Origin: Himantopus leucocephalus
Taxonomy: Eukaryota; Chordata; Aves; Charadriiformes; Recurvirostridae
Direction: 5' to 3'
DNA: 64,000 nt
Assembly (NCBI GenBank): GCA_003993805.1
Contig: RSEF01000001.1
Coordinates: forward strand, 151,874,566-151,938,565
Shown here in pieces: positions 22,205 through 35,118 of the stretch (the stretch's first letter is position 1; each line of letters starts with the position of its first letter). The notes below the pieces were generated by a model. The model did no database searches. It saw nothing but the letters and a program-made list of their open reading frames with translations, and was not told the DNA's origin. The position numbers and the translations under genes were made by a program.

Positions 22205-22481
22205 CTTATTCATATTTAATATATAAAAATCGGTCGCAGGGCCATGATCTCATTGCAATTACAGAGACATGGTGGGATAGCTTGCATGACTGGAATGCTG
22301 TCATGGATGGCTATGTACTTTTTAGGAAAGACAGGCCGGTGGGGTGGGGTGGTGGAGTTGCTCTCTACTTGAGAGAGCAGCTGAAATGTATCAAGCTCTT
22401 CCTAGGGGGAGATGAAGAATGTGTTGAGAGCTTATGGTTAAGAATTAAGGGGCAGGCTAATATGGAAGACACTGTTGTGGG
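22205..22481 (+). pseudogene. CR1 ORF2, start of the endonuclease domain (partial)
   Basis: The frame reads KNRSQGHDLIAITETWWDSL from about 22,225, then DWNAVMDGYVLFRKDR and GWGGGVALYL. The ITETWWD and GGGVALY blocks are hallmarks of the apurinic/apyrimidinic-type endonuclease at the N-terminus of CR1 ORF2. Catalytic Glu is present in ITET. The sequence is truncated by the ten-N gap at 22,482. No reverse transcriptase follows on the other side. Confidence 0.85.
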
Positions 22482-22491
22482 NNNNNNNNNN
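22482..22491. other. Assembly gap (10 Ns) truncating the CR1
   Basis: Ten Ns. Left flank is CR1 endonuclease sequence; right flank is unrelated AT-rich DNA. The true gap size is unknown and could hide the remaining CR1 body. Confidence 0.98.
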
Positions 22492-23224
22492 GGTATGCTG
22501 TAGTACATGCAGTGACATTACATGTCTGTCTGTCCCTACATATCCATGTTTGCTTTGTCCAGTTCTCGTTGTTTCCAAATTGCTCTCCATTCATAACTCA
22601 AAGCCTCAACTGGAAGTACATGAGGTGAAAACAGGCAGGCCACGAAGAACAGAAATTCATGAGTGAGGAGATTTTTAATAAAGAAAAGGCAAATAATATC
22701 AATGCTTTAATTTTTAATTGACTGCTGTGGAAAAGGGTATGTAGCAATTAATGTTTCCATCTGTAATGGTGTACCCTAGGTATTTAAATGGTACCTACTG
22801 GGCTTCTGTCTTGCAAACAATATTTTTCCATCTACCCATGTGTTGCACCACAGCCAGGCTGTGACAGGTACTGAAAGACACAAGTGGATTTCACAAATGG
22901 ATTAATAACATTGTGTTTTTCAGAAAATTTTATATTCAACTTCCTAAAAACTTAGTGCAAACACTAAAGTGCCCATTCTGACTTATTTGGTCTGTTACAA
23001 CTATAAAGAATGTAATAAGTTATTTATAAACCCAGTCCTTTATGTAAAAGACAAAGTTTGTTTTCTTTAGCAACAGCTTAGATTTAAAGCAATAAAAGAA
23101 AGTAAGTTAAATTGATGTNGTTAAATCGATGTTTATATATAATTACATAATAAGTTGAAAAAAGTCGGTGCTGTATGTAGGTATTGGTAACTTGAACCAC
23201 TTTTATTTTAAACCATGTTTATTT

Positions 23225-23260
23225 TCACGGAATCACGGAATTTTCAGAGTTGGAAGGGAC
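23225..23260 (-). mobile_element. CR1 3' tail fragment inside a duplicated assembly seam
   Basis: The stretch GGAATCACGGAATTTTCAGA followed by GTTGGAAGGGAC is the reverse complement of a CR1 3' end. It occurs only in the first of two near-identical copies of the surrounding ~105 bp, directly before the N at 23,261. Confidence 0.7.
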
Positions 23261-26200
23261 NAATTGATGTTTATATATAATTACATAATAAGTTGAAAAA
23301 AGTCAGTGCTGTATGTAGGTATCAGTAACTTGAACCACTTTTATTATAAACCATGTTTATTTTCACATAAATGAAACCATTAGACCAATCATAACAAGTT
23401 GTTGACATGTGTATGTTGTTAGGAATACTTCATTAGCTGGGAAAAATGATTTTTAAAGACCAAAACCAAATGAGAAACTGATTTACACAAAAACACCCCC
23501 TCACACACACTGAATTAATGTGTTGACACCCAGAAACAGAAGTATTCCCTACACAGCAAAAAACTATTTCACTGGATGAGCCAATATATTCTTATTTTTT
23601 GCATTGATTTCTTAAGACTCTCTCTTATTTTCTCTCTTGTTATTTTTAGCATTAAGGAAACATTTTGAGATGTGTTCTATCCAAAGATTGGAGTACAAAA
23701 GAAAAAAAAAGAGTGTGAGTAAGTATTCCAGTTTGCTGTTTGTTGAGAGACTTGTGCTGCTACCTAAAGAAACTACACATATTAGTAACTCAGGGACTGT
23801 GGATGATGGCATTTCAACATGGAGCTTCCCTATCTTTATTTTCTCTCTTGTGTAAGTACTGAACTAAAGAGGGAGGAAAAAAAAAATCTGTTACTGAATC
23901 TAAAAAGGTATTCCATAAAAGAGCAAACTGTTACTGTGCTTGCTCGAAGCTTTTATTTCCAGTTGTACTATCAGAACACAAGCAAAGGATATTGTCTAAA
24001 ATCACTCTCTGAAATGAAAAAAAAAATACAAAAAATAGCTTTTGTCCTTACTGGATTCACCATGTGTTTATGAAAATAGACCACTTTTCACACCAGAGTA
24101 CATTTAACTGAACTTGTGTGTAAAACTTGGCCTCTTTACTAGTAGATATAGAAGGTCAACAGAACTACTGCATAGTAGGCAAATTGTAAAACTAGGAGAA
24201 TTTAAAAGAAACCTTTAATGAAATTCAGGCATTAAACAATAAACATGTTTTCCGCCCTCTACCTCTCTAAAACCACATGCAAACAAACAAAAAAAAAAAA
24301 CCACAACCAACCAGAACACTGTCATTCAAATTATTACTGCATGGGGATCTCTCCCTTGGTTATTCATCCTATAAAGTGCAACTAATATCCAGCTCTTTTG
24401 ACAAGGCTGTGCAATTCATTACAATCCAGAGTATTTCAGAAGGGTTTTGGAGGGTGCACTGAAGGTCAAGAAGACTTCTTAGCTGTTGCCATTTTTCACC
24501 AAAAGTATAAATTCACTGTTAGAACCCAACAGGTGAATTCAGAATCCTGCTGCTGGCCCAGAAATTCTAAGCAGCGGTGTGATGATTGTGCCATTCAAAG
24601 GCATTTAGAAAAATATTTTGCACTAACAAATTGTAAAATGGGTATTCTCTTCACTATCACTTCAACCTGAGACCAAATACTTCAGTATTAAATTAACCTG
24701 AATTCCATACTGTGTTTGTCTGTCAGATTTCACAGATATTGATCCTATGCCTAGACCAGCACTGGATTTTCCCTCTTGTTAATCTGGTGATACGCTCCAG
24801 TTTAATGACAGCTGGTCACAGTCTTGGTCATAACATGTTTTCAGCAAGTTATGGGAACAAGCATTACAATATGATCTCTACACAGCACGGAAGCTATTAC
24901 ATTGATGTTTCTTTCATCTTCTCATCTTCTTTATTCTTTTGCCACTTCATTTTTTTTGTTTGTGTTTCTGATAGTTGTGACTAGTCTGCTATGAGCAGTT
25001 AGCAGCACAAACAGCTATATGAACAACACTAACTTTTTTTGCTTTTCTTGGGAAGTTAGGGGAAAAGGGGAAGGCTGAAAATCAGCAAGGTAGTTTTTAT
25101 GTTTTGCTTTTTTTCCACTCGAGATTACAAGACCTCCTCTCTTTTTGAATACGAGATCAAACAATACTTTGATTTAAGGAATCTATATCTAGTAGATAGT
25201 TGTCTTTACTAACATCCTCCTGTACACTAGTTTCATTACCTATAAAAGAATAATTTAATTGACCAATATAGTGTATACCTGGAATCATAAATGTTTTCTG
25301 AAATGATTAATACTTTCAGATCTTTCTTTTGTATTAACAGAGGAGACCAAAATAGTTTCAGAATTGAGACAGAACTGGAGTCAGGTCAAAGGGGAAAATC
25401 TACTGAAGCAGATGCTGTCTTTCAAATAAGGTCAATGATATCTCTGGACTGTGGAGGCTTTCTTCGAAACAATAAAAAAAAGTAATTTCACCTTCCCTTT
25501 TACTTGGGCAGCATGATACATAAATGTTGAGATCCAGTTAACATTCCAATTCCTGTGCAGACATGTTTCTTCTGTGGTATCCTAAAGATATTAGCCTTAC
25601 GTAGTATTACATGCAAGTGTTTAGCAGTCATTCCTGCCTTGTCAATACAGTGAACTTAACTGAGGAGTGAGCAAAAGACCGTACAAGATTTCTACAAGTC
25701 ACTTATTCTATTTCTTTGAAAAAATATATTTTTCTAAATTATTGTTATTAATTAATGTTTCATGCTACTCTTTGGATCTTCACTGACATATAATAATTAT
25801 TCCATAGCTTTCCACAGTTATTGTCCCATTTACTCAAACAACAAGTTGTGAGATAGAAACAATGCTTATGACACAGGCAAACTGGACTAGGAGTACACTA
25901 TTTTAAAAATCATTTCCTTTAAAGTATACTGCCTTTATCTTCTATGGCTTCCTGCCCGCTTTCTGTCCTATAAGTATTGAACAGTTTCTTGGGAATATCC
26001 TCATTTATATCAAAATCATGTTTCTCTCAGTAAAGATAGTGACTTTTTCAGCGCTACCCTTGAACTGTTGATCAATTTGATGATGTTAGGCAAGCATGCG
26101 GTTGCATTCTTCTGAACGATTCACATCTAGAGGAAAAGAAGTGAGGGGGGGAAAAAAAAAGGAAAGAAACCCAGAGTATAGTTTACATCATGAATAGTTG

Positions 26201-29200
26201 AAAAAAAATGTAGTTTATAAACTCCGTATATCTTACCTGAAAATTCTCAGAAGCTTGATCATTCCTTTTTCCTAGTAAAAGTGTTTTCACAATTTGTGAG
26301 AAACTTGTTTGGTTTGGTTTTTTTTTGATCCATTCACCCTTTAAATAGAGAATATCAATGGGAAAATAGTGCAAGTTTTCTGAGATAATAAAAAAATCAC
26401 AAAAAAACATTAATAAAGAGAAAAATGGCATGTATTTGGTAGCATTTTGTAACCATATGCTTTGAAATATTCACTAGCCAAAGGTAATGTTTTGGTCAGG
26501 GTGCAAAGATTTCCACCTGTAAGTTTAGCCAAATTATTTGCAAGACATTAGACAGAATTTTACTTAGTGATAGAAATACAGAAATGATTTCCTATATCCT
26601 AACTGAGATTCTAAATACATCAGGTGAAACTTCCATACCATTTTCTCTTGTTCTTTGGGAGTTCCACATTAGTTCTTTTTCTGCTTGAAGAATCAAGCTG
26701 CAAAAGCATCTCAGAAAACGTTCATGTCTACAAGGTAAAAAACTAATACAGGCAAAGCTGTCTATCTTTACCAGCATGCTTTAGAAATAAGGTAGGCTTA
26801 GTGCTGAAGAACAGTTTAATAGACTGAAATCAATACTGAGCTAAAGCAAACTGATGCCATACTGGAAATCTGTTTATTATTCACTTTTTTTTTTTCTCTC
26901 TGAAGAATTCAGATCTTAAGCCTACTTATGATGCAAAAGATCTTCTGTATATGGATTTTTTTAAATGGAAGCTTAGTGCCCTGGAATTTAATAATTTTAA
27001 ATTTAACTGGTGGTTGTATAAAAGGCTTTTTAAAAAGCAAATATGTTTAAGTTAAAAAATAGAAAAGAAACCATCTAGTAAGTGATAACAAAATCAGGAA
27101 TGTCTGGAACAACTTCTGGTGTTTTTATTCCATAATGCAGCAGTTATGGAGAATGACGCAACTATGCAATTGTCATTTCTAACCTCCTAAAAGTATAGTC
27201 CAATCATCAGAACAGAACAGGATTTTTTTTTTGTTTTTCCCCTTCCCCTCTAGTAGCAGACCGAGTAAGACTATACTAAAACAAAAATCATGGCTACAAA
27301 TTCAGTAAAAGCTGAGTGATTCCTTGATAACATGTTATTACTATGAGACAAAAATGAAACTACTGAAAGGTGTTACTTCCTAGAGAGTGAAGTTAAAACA
27401 TTAACCTAAATAAGCTTCTTAAACAGAAAAAACTCCATAAAGGTTATTTGTAATTTTCAAAATGAATAAAATTTTTTATCTTTTTTAATTTTATATCATC
27501 CACTTTTTCTTATTCCTCTTGTATTCAGCATTATCTTTTGAAAAAGAGGGGAAAAAAAGACAACAATTTTTGTTGTTATCTTAGAACTCTTCCAAATTTT
27601 CCGTTTGTGTCATCTTCAATGAAGTATAGGGTTGTTAGCACCTTGCAAAACATTTTTTGGTGTCAGCTATTAGGTAGAATTCCTCCTGTATTATTTTGTC
27701 CAGACAATAATGGGTTGATCAAAAGGCAGCTCCAATATACGTTTTATTTTCTGAAAAAAATTATACTTAAATTTCTACGTTCTTCCAGAGATCAAACTCC
27801 CAAATAAGGTACTTGATTTATAAATTGATTGCACAAGCTTGTTACTAAATGACTATCTCCAGAGTTTGCTATAACAATTCAAAAGGAATTTTTTTGCAGC
27901 CAGTAGTGTTCTCAGCAAGCAAAACCCACAAAATCTTCAACAATCATGATTGGTTTTGTTACCAAACCAATATACACCATAAACTGATTTGGTTGGGCTT
28001 TTTTGTGTTCTACTATGCATGTTTATAAAATTATGTCTAACTTACCAAGTGGTGCCAGCTGCAATCTAAATCTTTATCTTAGGCTTATCAAAATAATGAA
28101 AATAACTAGATAAAACAAACTTAATTTTTAAAGGTCCATAGGAAAGACAGAAGTAACAGCCTTGTAGCAAATATAATACATGTCTTGGGATGCACGCTTA
28201 TGCTATATGGTTAAAGAACCTTCACATCCTTCGTGTCCTGCAGGGAATTTCCTTCCGTGTGATTTCTCTTAAACAATGATCCTCTTTAAAAATAGACTCA
28301 GTAAAAGCTGAATTTCAAGGCTTCCATTTTAAAGGAAAAAGCATACACTCTGCTGAAGAAAGAGTCAGGAATGTTTTATGGAGTGGAAGTATTATGGCAT
28401 TGTAAGAGAGGGGGGCTCCAATCCAATGTGATCAAAATTATGTCCTCACTGCCCCTGTTACTTGATGAGAGAGCGGATGTGCTATGTCGGCCAGTTCTAA
28501 TGCTTCTTATCTTCTCTTTAATCCTGTGTCATTGGTTGTCTACTTCTTATATCTGAAAAAAATTGCAATAATACTATTATTACATATGATTTCTCAGGGA
28601 AAATCAAGATTACAAGTATCACAGAGTGGTAACTCATTAGGATGTCTATTTTAATCCACCAGCAGTGGAAGTACAAGTAGTGTTACTGATATAGCTTTAA
28701 GTTTTTTGTATTTAGTTGTCTCTAAAACAACATGGAACAATGGACCACTGATTAATGTGGGAAGAAAAAAAAGTTTCTGAATTGCTAATAGGAACTATGT
28801 TAAATGAATGTGAATCTCATAAATGTGAACTATGAAATTTTAATTTGGTTTTCCACTTGACTAGGGAGGAAACTGGTTTGGTAACCACAGCTGTAGACCA
28901 CGATAAATAACTCATTAGAAGACTGTCTGACTTAAGTAAGAAATACAGTTGTTATAGATTAAATAGAGTGTAAAGAACTACTTTTAAGAAGAGGCAAATT
29001 CACTTTGAAATTACAGTTAGAATTTCTTCTATAGAACTTAATACTGAACCAAAAATAAATAAAAGATCAACCTAAATAAACAAGATCAGCTAATTTATTT
29101 CATAACACGGTAAAAAACATATAACGTAATAAAATGCTAACTTAAAATGGAAAAACAGTCCTCAGAAGACAGGGAAAAGAATGAAAACCTTGTTAAAACT

Positions 29201-31072
29201 GACTTCTAAGGCTTGGATATGTGAACTTCATTGTCTGTTTTTTTCAGCATTCGTGCTCAGGAACAGCACCATTAGGTACTGTAAATGCTCCTGTATTACA
29301 TGAAGTTACAGCCACTCAACATGCTCAAATTATGCCATGTCTGCCTTCAGTTATAGTAGTCTATGACAACAATCACATGCCATTACTTCAGGAATAACTT
29401 TGCCTCATTCCATTACAGTTCATAATATTTCACCGATTCTCTGATTTCATATCTTTCTCATGTTTACCAAACAGTTATGAAAATGGACTTATCCCATTTG
29501 TCACCACTCTAGTACCCAGAAGTTTTACACATTAATTAGCATTGTAATTAATGAATTATTAAGTGTAATTTGTGAAATTAGAAAATGGGAAAAATAATGA
29601 TGTGAAGGAGCTGAATTTCAGAGCCTTTTCTTTCAAAACTTGAGTAATTTTGCTGTTTTATTTTGGTATTTCATTTTCTATCTTTTTTTTATTTATCTTT
29701 CAATTACTATTTTTATTTGCCCTAATGATAATTCAGTACCACTCTTACCAGGGGTATGGGTTTGAAAACCACCGTGTGTTCTTTCCATCCTTATTTTCCA
29801 TTATTTAAATAACTGTTTTGGCATTTATTTTGCAATCAGGCATTATGTAAATATCTCCCACTCTTGTTCTCTGGTATCTTATTTTAAAACTGTTTTTATC
29901 ACTGTGCCAGTTGATACAACAAGAACAAATCAATGCCAGTGAAACTGATGTTTTTCTTACCCCGCCCCCCGAAAAGCATTTCAACAGAAAATTCCAATAA
30001 GATATTAAATCTTGACCTGTTGAAACATAAAACTCACTGAAAATACTCTGCATATTCTATTTGTAATGGCAATATTTGTTGCAGTAGCAATAATATTCAA
30101 ATGTAGGTTTTTTATGTAGCCAAAACCAGACCTTGGCTATGAGGTCCTTCATATAATCAGTTTTTCTTCATCTGAGACATTGGCATTCGGATAAGCTAAA
30201 GCGAAAACACGAGGCAGGTCTTAGGGGGTACACTAGTAACCTAGTGCAAAGTTCCCTACTTGTCTTTGAAGAGACACAGGCTACAGGCAACAGGTCTCTA
30301 CTGACAGAGCCAGTAACTAAGCTGGGATACATGTCAATCTCTGGCCATAAAGCTGTTGCACGGATTGGTTCCGGTCCACACTGCTTAGGAAAAGTTGTTT
30401 TTACATGAAGTTTGTCTTTACGAGAGCTAGGTAGAGTGGTCCTAAGCAGAGCCAGTGAGAGACACTCAGCACTGGTTTGACTTTTATGAGCTTGCAGTCG
30501 CATCCAGGATTTTTTAAATACAGAATTAGTTTATAAGGGCGCAATATAATGTTACATTCAAAATCTTTTAAAGGTCAAAACATGGACGCATTCTAAGCAA
30601 ATAGCTAAGAATATGTAACTACAAAAATACAATAGGCTATCAGTATTATCTATCCAATTACAAAGATACTAACTCTCACAGTCCAACTTATCTAATTGAC
30701 ACTGAAAAGTCTCAGTAGTAATACCATTAAAATTGCTATACACATATACTCCAGTGTCTACCCTTTTCTCTGGTGTTAAGCTCACACTTCCAGTGCCCAT
30801 CTGGGTACCAAGTGGAAAGGGAACAGTCATCCTCAAGCAGTGNAACCAAGTGGAGAGGGAACAGTCATCCTCAAGCAGTGTTGACAGCTTACCCCTGGTC
30901 ACTGGCATCCTGTGCTCTTTGCCAAGAGGTACATGAGGTTGATGGTGGGAGTTTCTTCCTTCAGATCTTAAGGTTGCTTGGGTTATTTCCATACATTTTC
31001 TGGATGTGCTTGTATGTGTATTTGGATGTGCTTTCTTCACTGGTTCTAAATTCCACACTACACTAAGTTTTC

Positions 31073-31369
31073 CGCTCTATTAGCTTTAAAATCAGTTTTT
31101 CCTGACTCACAGGACTGCCTTCCTTTAATAAGCAGTAATGGACCTTTCTGATTCATTGTCTACAGTCTGGGTCCTCATGTTATCATCACCTTTACTCTTC
31201 TACACCCCCCATGTATTCAANTGCTCTATTAGCTTTAAAATCAGTTTTTCCTGACTCACAAGACTGCCTTCCTTTAATAAGCAGTAATGGACCTTTCCGA
31301 TTCATTGTCTACAGTCTGGGTCCTTATGTTATCATCACCTTTACTCTTCTACACCCCCCATGTATTCAA
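31073..31369. repeat. Direct duplication of ~147 bp around a single N
   Basis: The block starting GCTCTATTAGCTTTAAAATC and ending CCATGTATTCAA is present before and after the N at 31,221, with only a few differences (for example GGACT/AGACT, TCTGATT/TCCGATT). Best explained as two alleles or overlapping contig ends joined by one N rather than a real tandem duplication. Confidence 0.8.
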
Positions 31370-34300
31370 GGTTCATAAATAGTTATCTCTGAACTGAATA
31401 GTTGTGTCATTTTTGTGATCTATTACTTACAAAAGGTAAGTACAACCATGAAGTAGCACAAAGCTAAACTAAAGCTAAGACAAATTTAGACTATTATCAC
31501 CTGACCAAATCAGTGTCAGAGCTAAAACCGCCTAAAGTCAGCTCAGGCCAAGACCTGTTCAGGCAAGTGTTGAGCCAAGTCCTGCATTATTAGCTTGATA
31601 CAAAGTCTGTGGCCTTTCTAACTACTAGTTACTACTTGCTACTGCTATTTACATTGCTACTGAGTAATGGCAAAATCATATTCACTGCACTACAAGAAGA
31701 GCAGAGAACCAACCTGCAAGTCACAACGAAACACCTGTTCTGTTTCCACATGAAAGCAGACCATCATTTGTTTAATGCTGCCCATAATAATCTTCGTGAA
31801 AGGGAGCTGGTTTAGAACAACTTTGTCTTGGATATGCATGTAATCTGAGGCACGTGCCCTCCCCACTCCTTGTCTCCTATTCATCTAGAACAAGAGAGAG
31901 GAGGCACCGTTTCCTATCCTAGACTCTGCACCTGTGGTTTGAATCAAAACCAACCCACCAGATTATATGGTTGGATGGTGAATACTGAAGTCTAACTTGG
32001 ACAGACTGCCAGGAGGCTGAGCAGGACAGTGAGGTGCTTCACCCCACAGGTGCAATTTAAGGGTATCTCAGCCATGGTTTTTCCACACCTGGATAAACTG
32101 CTTACAGAAAACTGTCATCTAAATGTTGCAGAACAGTAATATACTAACTTTACATTATTTATACCTATATTGACAATCAAATAAGTCTTTCAAACTTATT
32201 TATATAAAATATTCATACCCACAGAAATACTAAGTAGCAGTGAATCAGTAATGACTTTAGTGTAATATAAAAGTTTTCATCATATTTTTAAATGTTATGC
32301 AACAACAACGTTGTTTTTCTCAAAATTATGTTTCCCTTAACACAAGGAAGAAAAATAAAAGCAGAACCTAAAATACTCAGCACACCAATTTCCTTTTTAA
32401 TTCATTTTCATAATCACCTATAAAAGAAAATTTGGGTTAAATACTAAAAACTTGCAGAGATTTTTTTTGTTCATTGAAGATACTTCAGATTTTTCCTGTT
32501 TGTGAGTGTATGAGGTTATAATCTCAGGCCAAAGCGACTTCAGATTTAGTATCAACAGGCCATTTTACTACACAGTACTGCCCAACACACCAGATTTCTA
32601 AAGTAAAATCTAATTCCTTCAGACCTTCCAGTGTCTGATATATTTCCTTCCTCAATCGTTCTTAAAGAAATGGCACCATGTTCTGTGTAATAGAAAATAT
32701 CCATACTGCTTATGTTGAAATAACAAAATACCTATGAAAATAAAAGAGTAGCAATGATGGTTGATTTAAAGAATAAACAGAAAATGTGCCTTGTCTTGCA
32801 TTTCTTATACTGCAGCTGAAGGTGGAAAGTACTACTACGTAACACAAAGGATGTATGTTCTGAAGTACTAGAAAAAATAACATTAAAGTATTTGTGGAAA
32901 AGGTTAACAAGAATAGGTGACAGAAGAGTTAAGACAAAGATTTCTGAAATAACTCCTCTCCATTAAGAAAAAAATGTTTTGACTATATACTTCAGATTGC
33001 TTATGGTTTATTAAACTGCCAGCAGAGTTTGTTCTTGTAGTTATACAGATGACTAGTCTCAAAAAACTAATTTAAACTTGATAATAAAATGTTGTAAAAT
33101 GGCAGGGAGACTTTACAGTCTAAATTTAAGCACCTGCCTTCATTATTAAGTTCAGTCTCTGGACATATCTTTTTTTTTTTAATTTTTTCATCAAATGGGA
33201 AACATTATCTTCTAACTTTAGGAGCTCAGAATTGCTTTTAAGTTAGATGCTAAAAGCAGCCATTACATGAAAAACTCATGTACTGAATATTGCATCAAGA
33301 TGTGCTTAATATTTACCTTTATACTTGGGCAAATTCAAATTTGAATCATTTGCCCATTCTCACTACGGTGTTACCATGCATGATAGGAAGGACTCCAACA
33401 AATATGACTTTTCTTAAAGCACAGAAAAGTTATTCAGTGATGCTTTCTGGAAAATACTGGATTGCACTTTAAGTATTTCTTATTCTCTCTTTCACACAAT
33501 CTTTATTTTTCAAACAGAAATATACACGCAGTGCTGTGTTACTCGATTGGTAAGTTTATTCATCTTGGAAACTATTATGCAAATGTTAAAAAAAATTGGA
33601 CTGCAAGACTCTGGGACTATGGACAGGATGGGCATCTATGCATTTGCCTCTGTCTCCAAATACATTTGTCCCTGTTTGACCAATGATTGTGGTGGTTGAC
33701 TGGAAAATGTAAGAAATGGATATAAATTTGCACTTTTTCAGCAAGTTTTTATTCACCTTTCCAGAATTTAAGTCAGTAAATGGGGCTTCAGTGCTAACCT
33801 GTTTTTTGTTCACTTAAGAGGATTTCTGTCACATTAGGAAAAAAAAGAAAACAAGTTGATGATATGAGGCCATACTTGTGCACTACCAGTTTTCATGTCT
33901 TACATTATACTTTTACTATAATATTTTAGAAGTTTGAGAACAGCAGTAATAGGCAGATGCATTTTTGAATTAAATTAATGTTTTGAATAGATACCACAGT
34001 TCAGTCTAATAAATGCAGTTGAAAATGGTGATTGAAGGATCCTAAACCTCAAATTGGAGGAATACAAGCAGTTCTATTGTCAGCTTTAGGAGTGAAGAGC
34101 TCTTGCATTTGCCAATAAGAACAGACATCTTAGTCAATATTAAATCTTGTGAATTGACCCGACTTGTTAAATGAGAAAGTACCTTAAATGTGAGAAGTGA
34201 CTTGAATAAGGTCAATGACAGTTCTCATTATCTACTAGAAGAAAGGTATTTAACACTGTGTACTTGAGACTTTGATTTCTTTTTATTTTTTGTCTGATCA

Positions 34301-34386
34301 TTACTTCTTAGCTTTACTCGATTTCATCATTATGTCATTCGTGTTTTATTGTAGTACTGATGAAAATAATGATGCCCAAACACATT

Positions 34387-35118
34387 TGTTGTGGTTTGGG
34401 CTGAACCGGCCACCAGGCGAGCAACAGATGCTCCCCTCTACCTGTCTTCAAAAAAAAAAAAAAGGGCAGGGGAGAGAGAGAGAGACACTTATGAGTTTAG
34501 AAGGAACTAAACTACTTTAAAGAAATATTAATAATAAAATAAAAAGGAAATTATGAAATATATACAAAACTGTATCAAGCTCCCAGGATGACAATCATGA
34601 CACCGACTGGCACTGGGGAAGTCCCAGGCCGGACTGAGTGACAGACGGGAAGTGGATTCAGGATCTGGATTCTGGATCTGGATCAGAGACAGACAAACAG
34701 AGAGAGTCCTCCTCGGATATCGACCATGGAAGAAAGATGGCTGACCCTTTGATCCCTCAGCTTTTATACTGAGCATGAGGCAGATGGGACGGAATACCCT
34801 GTTGGTCAGTTTGGGATCACCTGTCCTGTCTGCTCCTCCCCGCAGGTGGGACCCCTCTACATTTTTCCGCTTCCGACCCTCCAAAGGGAGGGTCTAACAG
34901 CTAACAAAGTTAGCTGCCCTTGGGTGTTATAGCAATAAGTATAAGCAAGATCCTTTCCGCGTACTATGCCTTGGTAGCAACCATAAACATAGGTCTTATC
35001 ACTCTGATAGCAAACATTTTCTCTACAATACGCTGTTAATTTCAGTAGTTAGAAGAGGCCCAACTAAGAAGCAAAGTTACTGAACAAAATCAGTCCTGTT
35101 TTACCTCAAACCAGGACA
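34387..35118 (-). mobile_element. Solo LTR, avian ERV family (minus strand)
   Basis: Bounded by TGTTGTGGTTTGGGCTGAAC on the left and TTTTACCTCAAACCAGGACA on the right. On the minus strand it begins TGTCCTGGTTTGAGGTAAAA and ends AACCACAACA. This is a terminus I associate with a common bird ERV LTR. Internally are a GA run (about 34,474-34,486), a short GGATCTGGATTCT-type tandem near 34,660-34,685, and a TATA-like AGTATAAAAGCTGAGG near 34,760 on the minus strand. No coding interior adjoins it. Flanking 5-mers ACATT and TTATT are not an exact duplication. Confidence 0.78.

Larger units (their letters stand above)
20701..22481 (+). mobile_element. CR1 LINE, 5' portion with ORF1 and start of ORF2
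   Basis: A GC-rich leader (about 20,720-20,920) is followed by ORF1, then the beginning of ORF2, and the element is cut by ten Ns at 22,482. No CR1 sequence continues beyond the gap, so the reverse transcriptase part is missing. Most CR1 copies in birds are 5'-truncated, so a copy that retains its 5' half is uncommon. The two ORF1 parts are in different frames, so the element is not intact. Confidence 0.88.
22492..34386. other. Gene-poor AT-rich DNA
   Basis: About 12 kb with no recognisable exon, RNA gene or long repeat apart from the small CR1 tail noted separately. Short open frames are random-looking and AT-driven. Single Ns at 23,119, 23,261, 30,843 and 31,221 are flanked by near-identical direct duplications. 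The region may be a 5'-UTR intron of EYS or intergenic; the sequence does not decide. Confidence 0.5.
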
